Program-made: the position numbers and the translations under genes | The notes under the pieces: model-generated | What the model was told of the DNA's origin: nothing | The model's input: only the letters and a program-made list of their open reading frames with translations | The model's database searches: none | NCBI GenBank assembly: GCA_021845505.1 | Contig: JAJZVU010000013.1 | Location: 1-64,000, forward strand | DNA: 64,000 nt | Source: Pseudomonadota bacterium | Lineage (GTDB): Bacteria > Pseudomonadota > Gammaproteobacteria > Burkholderiales > Burkholderiaceae_C | Reading direction: 5' to 3' | In this document: one piece after another, positions 1 through 6,057 of the stretch | Position numbering within the stretch: position 1 is the stretch's first letter | Layout: each line of letters opens with the position of its first letter

Positions 1-1287
1 CGCGCTGTCGCTGGCGCGCGGCGCGCGACCGCCGACCAGGTGGCGCACATGCTGCTTGGCCAGTTCGTCCTCGCTGAGGTCCAGCGTGGCATAGCCGGCA
101 CGTCCCAGGTGGCCCGCGATGCGGCGGGCGTCGTCGCGGCTGCTGATGGACATGCCGACGAACACCTGGGCCTGCTGCGGGTCGCCCAGGCGGTAGTTGA
201 ACTCGGTGATCGCGCGCGCGCCCAGCAGCGAGCACAGCTTGCGGAAACTGCCCGGCTGCTCGGGGATGCTCACCGCGAACAGCGCCTCGCGCGCCTCGCC
301 GACCTCGGCGCGCTCGGCGACGAACCGCAGGCGGTCGAAGTTCATGTTGGCGCCACAAGTGATCGCCACCAGGGTCTGCGACTTCAGCTTGTGCGCGATG
401 GCGTACTGCTTGAGCGCCGCGACGGCCATCGCGCCGGAGGGTTCGAGCACGCAGCGCGTGTCCTCGAACACATCCTTGATCGCCGCGCACACCGCGTCGG
501 TATCGACCACCACGTAGTCGTCGACCACTTCGCGCGCCAGCCGGAAGGTTTCCTCGCCGACCCGCTTGACCGCGGTGCCGTCGGCGAACAGCCCGACCTC
601 GGCGAGCTCGACCCGGCGTCCGGCGCGCACGCTGCGCAGCATGGCATCGGAGTCGACCGTCTGCACGCCGATCACCCGCACCTCGGGGCGCACGGCCTTG
701 ATGTAGCAACCCACTCCGGAAATCAGCCCGCCACCGCCGATGGCGCAGAACACCGCATGGATCGGGCCGGGGTGCTGGCGCAGGATTTCCATGCCGATCG
801 TTCCCTGGCCGGCGATCACGTCCGGATCGTCGAAGGGGTGCACGAAGCTCAGGCCGCGCTCGCGCTGCAGCTGCGTCGCGTGGGCGGCGGCGTCGCTGTA
901 GCTCTCGCCTTCGAGCACCACCTCCACCGCCCCGGCGCCGAAGGCGCGCACCGCATCGATCTTGACCTTCGGCGTGGTCGAGGGCATGACGATCACGGCC
1001 CGGCAGCCCAGCTTGCGCGCGGCCAGCGCGACGCCCTGCGCGTGGTTTCCGGCCGACGCGCAGATCACCCCCCGCGCACGCTCCTCGTCGCTCAGGCGCG
1101 ACATCTTGTTGTAGGCGCCCCGCAGCTTGAAACTGAACACCGGCTGCTGGTCCTCGCGCTTGAGGAGCACCGAATTGTGCAAGCGGCGGCTCAGGTTGTG
1201 CGCGGTATCGAGGGCGGTTTCCTGCGCCACGTCGTACACCCGGGCGGTCAGGATGGCTTGCAGGTAATCGGCGGGTTTGCGGGTCAC
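1..1287 (-). CDS. ilvA: Threonine ammonia-lyase, biosynthetic (partial, C-terminus off the left edge)
   Basis: Deaminates L-threonine to 2-oxobutanoate, the first committed step of isoleucine synthesis, in the cytoplasm with PLP. About 429 residues are visible. The PLP lysine lies in SFKLRGAYNK (about K54), followed by the SAGNHAQG phosphate/substrate loop, a GGGGLISG glycine loop near residue 190, and from about residue 330 the start of the C-terminal ACT-type regulatory region (VSIPEQPGSFRKLC). Family members with two ACT domains are about 500-515 aa, so roughly 75-85 residues are missing beyond base 1. The start is GTG at 1287: an in-frame TGA lies six codons upstream, and the nearby ATG is out of frame. 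It is transcribed leftward, with a possible -10 box just upstream and a small RNA gene ending about 70 nt before the start. Confidence 0.95.
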   Translation of the reverse strand, partial: MTRKPADYLQAILTARVYDVAQETALDTAHNLSRRLHNSVLLKREDQQPVFSFKLRGAYNKMSRLSDEERARGVICASAGNHAQGVALAARKLGCRAVIVMPSTTPKVKIDAVRAFGAGAVEVVLEGESYSDAAAHATQLQRERGLSFVHPFDDPDVIAGQGTIGMEILRQHPGPIHAVFCAIGGGGLISGVGCYIKAVRPEVRVIGVQTVDSDAMLRSVRAGRRVELAEVGLFADGTAVKRVGEETFRLAREVVDDYVVVDTDAVCAAIKDVFEDTRCVLEPSGAMAVAALKQYAIAHKLKSQTLVAITCGANMNFDRLRFVAERAEVGEAREALFAVSIPEQPGSFRKLCSLLGARAITEFNYRLGDPQQAQVFVGMSISSRDDARRIAGHLGRAGYATLDLSEDELAKQHVRHLVGGRAPRASDSA

Positions 1288-1313
1288 GGACGGGGCCGGA
1301 GGTCAAAAAACCC

Positions 1314-1319
1314 ATTCTA
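1314..1319 (-). promoter_or_regulatory. Candidate -10 box of ilvA
   Basis: TAGAAT on the minus strand, 26 nt before the ilvA GTG codon. No convincing -35 element accompanies it. It would let ilvA be transcribed independently of the terminator-ended small RNA immediately upstream. Inference only. Confidence 0.35.
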
Positions 1320-1358
1320 CCCAGCGGGGGCCGCGCGCCCGCCGCAGCGGCGGCAGCC

Positions 1359-1387
1359 AAAAAAAAGCCCAGGCTGGGCCTGGGCTT
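1359..1387 (-). terminator. Rho-independent terminator of the small RNA
   Basis: On the minus strand AAGCCCAGG pairs with CCTGGGCTT around a 5-nt loop (1365-1387) and is followed by a run of eight T (1359-1366 as read on the minus strand, partly shared with the stem). The T run is on the minus-strand side only, fixing the direction. Confidence 0.85.
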
Positions 1388-1460
1388 GAATCCACCTATG
1401 GAGGAGGGTGGAGGAGACAAGGGGCGCTGGGACAGCTTGCAACCAAGCTCTCATCAGCAT
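1359..1460 (-). ncRNA. Candidate small RNA with two CUCCUCC anti-Shine-Dalgarno motifs
   Basis: A complete small transcription unit lies between ilvA and the OsmC-family gene. Reading leftward from a predicted start near 1460 there is: a 6-bp hairpin (AGCUUG/CAAGCU, 1434-1449, loop of 4); an unpaired CUCCUCC (1410-1416); a hairpin with stem CCACC/GGUGG (1392-1411) whose 10-nt loop carries a second CUCCUCC; and a 9-bp GC-rich hairpin followed by eight U (1359-1387). Predicted length is about 100 nt. A reading frame through it is leaderless and not rich in Ile/Leu/Val runs, so a peptide attenuator for ilvA is less likely. The design resembles known CUCCUCC-loop stress sRNAs of other proteobacteria, which pair with ribosome-binding sites; membership of any named family is inference. 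Confidence 0.7.
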
Positions 1461-1466
1461 GTCGCT

Positions 1467-1495
1467 ATCTTAGTACAAACCCGAGTGCATGGCAA
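1467..1495 (-). promoter_or_regulatory. Sigma-70 promoter of the small RNA
   Basis: TTGCCA (1490-1495), a 17-bp spacer and TAAGAT (1467-1472), read on the minus strand. This is one of the best matches to the sigma-70 consensus in the window and predicts a transcript start near 1460, immediately before the first hairpin. Confidence 0.75.
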
Positions 1496-1657
1496 AACCC
1501 CTTGCGCTTTGTGGGATAGATTCGTTGCATCATCATGCGCTGATATCGCGCGGCTGCGCGGAGTGCGCCGGGCGCCCCGCGGGGCAGCCGGCGCCGGTGT
1601 CGGACAATGGCGTCCTGCGCGCCGTGCGCGCTGGGCCACAACCAGGAGACCGGATCG

Positions 1658-2104
1658 ATGGAATGCACAGTGCAGTGGATGCAACCCGCTGGCGGGCAGG
1701 GAATGACCTTTGTCGCGGTGACGGGCAGCGGCCATGTGCTCGCGATGGACGGCGCACCCGCCGCGCGCCCGGGCGAGCCGGGAGGGAACAACCTGGCGCC
1801 GCGCCCGATGGAGACGGTGCTCGCCGGCACCGGCGGTTGCACCGCGTACGACCTGGTCTACATCCTGCACAAGAGTCGCCAGGACGTCCGCGGCTGCCAC
1901 GTGCGCCTGCAGGCCGAGCGCGCGACCACCGAACCCAAGGTGTTCACGAGCATCCACATGCATTTCGTCGTGTCCGGCCGCGCGCTGGACCGCGCCAAGG
2001 TCGAGCACGCGGTCGAACTGACCCGGGAGAAGTACTGCTCGGCGATCGCGATGCTCGGCGCCACCGCGACCATCACCACCGACGTCGAGGTGCTCGAGGT
2101 CTGA
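1658..2104 (+). CDS. OsmC/Ohr-family thiol peroxidase-like protein
   Basis: A 148-aa OsmC-fold protein. OsmC/Ohr proteins reduce organic hydroperoxides with two cysteines. Here the pair is C61 (in AGTGGCTAYD) and C127 (in REKYCSAIAML), the spacing expected for the family. The sequence is nearer the YhfA-like OsmC branch than Ohr, so the physiological substrate is uncertain. The start at 1658 is supported by AGGAG ten bases upstream; a longer frame from about 1607 has no such site. GACAAT at 1603-1608 may be the -10 box. The gene stands alone and converges on coq7 23 bp downstream. Confidence 0.88.
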   Translation: MECTVQWMQPAGGQGMTFVAVTGSGHVLAMDGAPAARPGEPGGNNLAPRPMETVLAGTGGCTAYDLVYILHKSRQDVRGCHVRLQAERATTEPKVFTSIHMHFVVSGRALDRAKVEHAVELTREKYCSAIAMLGATATITTDVEVLEV

Positions 2105-2109
2105 AGCGC

Positions 2110-2125
2110 CCGCGGCGCGCCGCGG
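2110..2125. terminator. GC palindrome between convergent genes
   Basis: A perfect 16-bp palindrome (CCGCGGCG and its complement) lies between the stop codons of the OsmC-family gene and coq7. It has no T run on either side, so it is at best a weak bidirectional pause or a rho-assisted end. Confidence 0.35.
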
Positions 2126-2127
2126 CG

Positions 2128-2823
2128 TCAGATCCAGTGCGCGGTGGTGGTCATCACCCGCGCCGCAGCGCGCATCGCCAGGCGCACCGGCGCCGGCAGC
2201 GGCGCGGCGCCCAGTTTCTCGGCCGCGACCGCGTGCTGCACTTCGTCGAACTTCATCTGTTCGACCACCGCGCGCGAGTCCTGGTCATGCTGGGGCAGGC
2301 GCTGCAGGTGCGAGGCCAGGTGCTGCTCGACCTGGTTCTCGGTCTCGACGACGAAACCCAGGCTGAGCCGGCGGCCCAGGCTGCCCGCCAGCGCACCCAG
2401 CGTCAGCGCGCCGGCGTACCACAGCGGGTCGAGCAGGCTGGGGCGCGAGTCGAGTTCGCGCAGCCGCTGGCTGCACCACGCCAGGTGGTCGCATTCGTCG
2501 CGCGCCGCGCGGGTGAAGTGGGCGTGCAGCCCGGGGTCGCGAGTCACCAGCGCCTGGCCCTGGTAGAGCGCCTGGGCGCAGATCTCGCCGACGTGGTTCA
2601 CCCGCATCAGCCGGCCCGACAGGTCGCGTTCGGAGGGCTCGAGCTCCTGGGCTGACTGCGGTTGCAGCGCGGCGGGGGCGCGGGGCATCGCCCGCGACGC
2701 GCGCAGGCCGCCGGCGAGGGTCTTCAGCGCATTGTCGGCGACGCCGAGCAGCCGGTCCTGCAGCGAGGCCGGGATGGCGCCGGCACGGGGGATCGACGGG
2801 GGGACGGGGGATGGCGGGGTCAT
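2128..2823 (-). CDS. coq7: 2-polyprenyl-3-methyl-6-methoxy-1,4-benzoquinol hydroxylase (demethoxyubiquinol hydroxylase)
   Basis: A 231-aa di-iron hydroxylase of ubiquinone biosynthesis that inserts the last ring hydroxyl of demethoxyubiquinol, peripheral to the inner membrane. The di-iron ligands are visible: a Glu in NHVGEICAQ, an ExxH in RDECDHLAW, a Glu in VETENQVEQHL and the final ExxH in MKFDEVQHA. I chose the ATG at 2823; upstream codons in the same frame read into the porin terminator region and are Pro/Arg-rich noise. The N-terminal 60 residues are Pro/Ala-rich and variable, as is common in betaproteobacterial Coq7. It is monocistronic, convergent with the OsmC-family gene and downstream of the porin terminator. 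Confidence 0.92.
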   Translation of the reverse strand: MTPPSPVPPSIPRAGAIPASLQDRLLGVADNALKTLAGGLRASRAMPRAPAALQPQSAQELEPSERDLSGRLMRVNHVGEICAQALYQGQALVTRDPGLHAHFTRAARDECDHLAWCSQRLRELDSRPSLLDPLWYAGALTLGALAGSLGRRLSLGFVVETENQVEQHLASHLQRLPQHDQDSRAVVEQMKFDEVQHAVAAEKLGAAPLPAPVRLAMRAAARVMTTTAHWI

Positions 2824-2931
2824 GGCAGGCGGCACGGGCTCGCGGCCCGCAGGGAACGCGTTCCCGGCATTGTCGCGCAATCGGGACGCCGGGCCACCGG
2901 GCCATCGCGCGCCGACATGCCGGGCTGGAAC

Positions 2932-2984
2932 AAAAAAAGCCGCCCGAAGGCGGCTTGGTCCAGCCGCCGCCCGAAGGCGGCGGC
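2932..2984 (-). terminator. Tandem hairpins with T run ending the porin mRNA
   Basis: On the minus strand two stem-loops follow the porin stop codon: an 8-9 bp stem with a TTCG-containing loop (2963-2984), then GCCGCC-TTCG-GGCGGC (2939-2954) followed directly by seven T (2932-2938). Both stems share the core GCCGCC/GGCGGC, so they may be a local duplication. This is a strong intrinsic terminator, fitting a highly expressed porin. Confidence 0.85.
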
Positions 2985-3012
2985 GAGGAAGCTGCACCGA
3001 TCGATACCCCGA

Positions 3013-4188
3013 TCAGAACATGTGGCGGATGCCCACCGCGAAACCGCTGGAGCTCTGGCCGGTGACACCCGAGAAGGCGTCGGTCGACGAGCCCACGGCC
3101 AGCGCGGTGCCGGTCCGGGTCGCGCTCGCGGCGTCGTTGCTGATGTGCGCGTACGAGGCGTACAGGTCGGTCTGCTTGGACAGGTTGTAGGTATAGCCGA
3201 TCGCGTACTGCTTGGCCGTACCCATGCCGTCGCCGGTGCCGCCGTTGGCGACCAGCGTGTCCTTGTTCTCGCTGAACGAGGCCAGGATCGCGCCGGGGCC
3301 GACCGGGATGGTCGCGCCCAGCATCCAGAACTTGGCGTTGCCGCTGTAGTAGTCCTGGGTCGCGTGCTCGTAGATGCCCGAGATCTTGGCCACGCCGAAG
3401 TCATAGGCGCCGTAGATCTGCCACAGCTTGAGCGCGCCGTCGGCCGCCGCGCCGGTCACGGCCGGGTTGGCGTACAGGTTGGTCGTGCGGGTGTAGTTCA
3501 CGCCGGCGGTGATCGGGCCGTTGCCGTACTGGCCGTTCAGGGTCCAGGCACGCGGAACGTTGCTGCCCGCGCCGCTGACGCTGGGCACGGTGCCCGAGCC
3601 AGCCGCGAACACGTAGGCGACCACGCCAGTGAAGCCCGACAGGTTCGGCGTGACGTAGGCCAGGGTCTGGTCGGCGCGGTACATGCCGTACTGGTGGACC
3701 AGGCCGATGTTGCCGATGTCGCCGTTCAGGCCGAATCCGAACGGATCCATGTTGGCTTCGTTGTCGAACGGAGCGGTGTACTGGCGGCCGCCGGTCACGG
3801 TACCGAAGTTGCCGGTCAGGCCCAACCAGCTCTGGCGCTGCATGAAGCCGCCGCCGGTGCAATAGGTCTGGGCCGTCGCGCCGACGGTCTGCTTGTCCTG
3901 GCTCGTGCCCGAGCCGCAGAAGCCGGTTTCGACGTCGAAGATCGCCGACACGCCGCCGCCGAGGTCTTCGGTGCCCTTCAGGCCGATGCGGTCGCCGGAC
4001 TGCACGCCCGAGCTCAGACCGGTCGAGCTGACGGTCTGGCCGGGGCTGGCGCTGCCCGCCGGCGCGAGGCCGGTGTAGTGGGTGATGCCTTCGTCGATCA
4101 AGCCGTACAGCTGCACGTTGCTGCCGCTAGCCATCGCGACGCCGGAGAAAGCGCCGAGCACGGCCAGCGCGATCAGGGATTTTTTCAT
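3013..4188 (-). CDS. Gram-negative general porin, Burkholderiales type
   Basis: A 391-aa outer-membrane trimeric beta-barrel for passive solute diffusion. The signal peptide is residues 1-20 (MKKSLIALAVLGAFSGVAMA) and the mature protein opens SGSNVQLYGLIDEGI, the typical first strand of Burkholderia/Bordetella porins. It ends in GIRHMF with the C-terminal phenylalanine read by the BAM complex. Two cysteines in the GFCGSG...TYCTGGG region probably close a loop. The start at 4188 has GGAGA about nine bases upstream; a frame opening at 4299 would place about 37 Arg/Pro-rich residues before the signal peptide. It is monocistronic with a strong terminator. No clear promoter consensus could be assigned. 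Confidence 0.93.
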   Translation of the reverse strand: MKKSLIALAVLGAFSGVAMASGSNVQLYGLIDEGITHYTGLAPAGSASPGQTVSSTGLSSGVQSGDRIGLKGTEDLGGGVSAIFDVETGFCGSGTSQDKQTVGATAQTYCTGGGFMQRQSWLGLTGNFGTVTGGRQYTAPFDNEANMDPFGFGLNGDIGNIGLVHQYGMYRADQTLAYVTPNLSGFTGVVAYVFAAGSGTVPSVSGAGSNVPRAWTLNGQYGNGPITAGVNYTRTTNLYANPAVTGAAADGALKLWQIYGAYDFGVAKISGIYEHATQDYYSGNAKFWMLGATIPVGPGAILASFSENKDTLVANGGTGDGMGTAKQYAIGYTYNLSKQTDLYASYAHISNDAASATRTGTALAVGSSTDAFSGVTGQSSSGFAVGIRHMF

Positions 4189-4371
4189 CGTGAACATCTC
4201 CAGAGTTGTGATCCTTAGGGACCGTTTTGATGCTCCAGCCGCCCCCTGGAGGGCGGGCCACTGCCTTGTCCGGCCCGCAGCAGGGCTGGGGACGACCAAT
4301 GCCAGACGTGGTCAATCCTAAGCGCAGACTTCCGGAGAGCACCGTCCCCGGCGTGCGGGCGCCGGGTCTTC

Positions 4372-4387
4372 GTTGCATGGATGCAAC
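4372..4387. promoter_or_regulatory. GTTGCAT inverted repeat between HDOD gene end and porin promoter region
   Basis: A perfect 7-bp inverted repeat, GTTGCAT-gg-ATGCAAC, 22 bp past the HDOD gene stop and about 185 bp before the porin start. It could be a regulator site for the porin or part of an mRNA 3' end. Its half-site resembles that of the palindrome at 39571-39585. Confidence 0.35.
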
Positions 4388-4409
4388 ATCGGCCGGGCAG
4401 CGTCCCGGC

Positions 4410-5822
4410 TCAGGACTTGGCCAGCGACTGCACGATCAACTGCGTCACCCAGACGAAGCGCTGGAAACTCTCGAACTGTCCGGCCCCGAGTTCCCGCGCC
4501 GAAGGTTGGCAGTCGGCGTAGAAGCAACCCAGCCATTGGCCGTCGACCACCAGCGGCGCGACAAAGGCCTCGGCCGCGGCGCTGGCGGCCAGCAGGGCCG
4601 ACGGCCGCCGGGTCTCGGTCGCCTTGCACCATCGTGGCGCGTCAACGCCGGTCTGCAGCTCGCCCGCACTGTCTCCCTCCCATTGCAGGCTGTCCCGCAG
4701 CACCGCGCTGGCCGGCCCGATGGCCATGCGCGCAGCGAGGCGATTGCGTGCCGGGTTGAGCAGGCACAGCACGCAGCGATCGAGGCCGACGCTGCGGTGC
4801 AGGCCCTCCAGGCAGGTTTCGAACAACAGCGGGAGCTCCTTGCGGCTGCGCGCGGCCTGGCCCATTTCGCTGAGCACCCGCAGTTGCTGCTGGGGGTCGG
4901 GTTCGGTGTAGGCCGCCTGCGGGGCCTGGGGTTCGGGCTGTGCCACCGGGCCGCCGGCCGCCGGGATGCTGTCGGCCGCCTCGAGCGCGCCGAGGGCGCG
5001 CGCCAGGCCCATGGCCTCGCCGGCGTTGTCCTGCAGGCGCGCCAGGGTCTCGGCTTCGCCCTGGCCGAGCAGCGTGGCGATCTGCTTCACCGTCTGCGTC
5101 ACCGCAGCGCGCTGCCAGGGCTGGCCGGTGGCGTCCGCGCCGGCCAGTTGTTGGCTCAGGCGGCCGGCCAGAGCGACCTCGCGGCCTTCGCGAAGCACGC
5201 TGTCCAGGTTCCACGCCCGCAGCAGTTCGCGCCCGAAGGACTGCAGGGAAATGCCGAGGATGCGCTGCTGCGCCTGCAGCGCGTCCTCGCCGGCGCGCAG
5301 CGCCTCGTCGAGGGCCTGCGCGTGCGCCCCGCCGAAGCACCAGAAGGCCAGTTCCCCCACATGGCCCAGCAGGGCCTCGACGAAACACTGCTCGGCCGCC
5401 GCCTTGCCCAGGCGCAGCCGCAGCCCGATGTCGCGCGCCTGCACCGCGGCGTGCAGGGCCCGCCCCAGGGTCTGCTGCACGCGGCGGTTCAGCCGCTCGC
5501 CGGCACCCAGGCTTTCCACCGCCAGTGCCGACACGCACAACGAACGGATGGGGTTGAGCCCGAGAACCACCACCGCGCGACTGACGGTGACCACCCGCGC
5601 GCCGCCGGACAGCCCGAAATGGGCGGCGTTGGCGGCGCGCAGCACCCGCGAGGTCAGCGCCGGGTCGCGCAGCACGATGTCGGCGACCTGCTGCCCCGAA
5701 CTGCTGTCGCTGGAAGTGGCTTGCAGCAACTGGCGCAGGCTGAGGCCGAAGGCGGGAAGATCCTGTTCGGCGACGTGCTTGGCAAGCTGCAGGTGGTTCA
5801 GCGGTTCGACGGGACTGCCCAA
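4410..5822 (-). CDS. HDOD domain protein with C-terminal GAF domain
   Basis: A cytoplasmic signalling protein of about 470 aa. Residues ~25-220 form an HDOD domain (DPALTSRVLRAANAAHFGL, VSRAVVVLGLNPIRSL), an HD-superfamily fold that usually lacks hydrolase residues and acts as a protein-interaction module. Residues ~310-470 form a GAF domain (LFETCLEGLHRSVGLDRCVLCLL). The start is uncertain. No ATG is in frame, and TTG at 5822 is preferred because the frame above it crosses the likely promoter and is Arg-rich; the next upstream possibility is TTG at 5960. The gene is divergent from a diguanylate cyclase, suggesting a role in c-di-GMP output or chemosensory control. That is inference; no enzymatic activity is claimed. 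Confidence 0.82.
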   Translation of the reverse strand: MGSPVEPLNHLQLAKHVAEQDLPAFGLSLRQLLQATSSDSSSGQQVADIVLRDPALTSRVLRAANAAHFGLSGGARVVTVSRAVVVLGLNPIRSLCVSALAVESLGAGERLNRRVQQTLGRALHAAVQARDIGLRLRLGKAAAEQCFVEALLGHVGELAFWCFGGAHAQALDEALRAGEDALQAQQRILGISLQSFGRELLRAWNLDSVLREGREVALAGRLSQQLAGADATGQPWQRAAVTQTVKQIATLLGQGEAETLARLQDNAGEAMGLARALGALEAADSIPAAGGPVAQPEPQAPQAAYTEPDPQQQLRVLSEMGQAARSRKELPLLFETCLEGLHRSVGLDRCVLCLLNPARNRLAARMAIGPASAVLRDSLQWEGDSAGELQTGVDAPRWCKATETRRPSALLAASAAAEAFVAPLVVDGQWLGCFYADCQPSARELGAGQFESFQRFVWVTQLIVQSLAKS

Positions 5823-5902
5823 GGTGGTTTCGGCTCGCGGGCCGTCTGGTGGGGGTTTCGGACAGCGCAGCGCGGCACGACCGGGCTGCGAGCATCGGCC
5901 AG

Positions 5903-5930
5903 ATGCTAGTGTGAAGCGGGCAAGGCACAA
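5903..5930 (-). promoter_or_regulatory. Promoter of the HDOD-GAF gene
   Basis: On the minus strand TTGTGC (5925-5930), 16-bp spacer, TAGCAT (5903-5908). TAGCAT recurs as a -10 box before other genes here (8896, 13478, 19698). The predicted transcript begins about 75 nt before the TTG start. Confidence 0.5.
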
Positions 5931-6043
5931 ACGACGGCGGCGCCCGGACCGCCACGACAATCGGGCCGCGGGCGCTGCCGTGCCTCAGGGTTTGTCCGGA
6001 TCGCGGGGGCTGCCGGGCAGTCCGCGCGGACGCGCGCTTGTAT

Positions 6044-6049
6044 GACAAT
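6044..6049 (+). promoter_or_regulatory. -10 box immediately before the diguanylate cyclase start
   Basis: GACAAT ends 8 nt before the ATG at 6058, so the transcript would start about 2 nt before the codon. There is no Shine-Dalgarno sequence. One of several near-leaderless arrangements in the window. Confidence 0.35.
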
Positions 6050-6057
6050 CCGGGCCC

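Noticed and set aside
1359-1460. Reading the ilvA upstream element as an Ile/Leu/Val leader-peptide attenuator
   Set aside because: The only frame through it starts at the transcript's first base, lacks a run of branched-chain codons and runs on past the terminator; the anti-Shine-Dalgarno loops argue for an sRNA.
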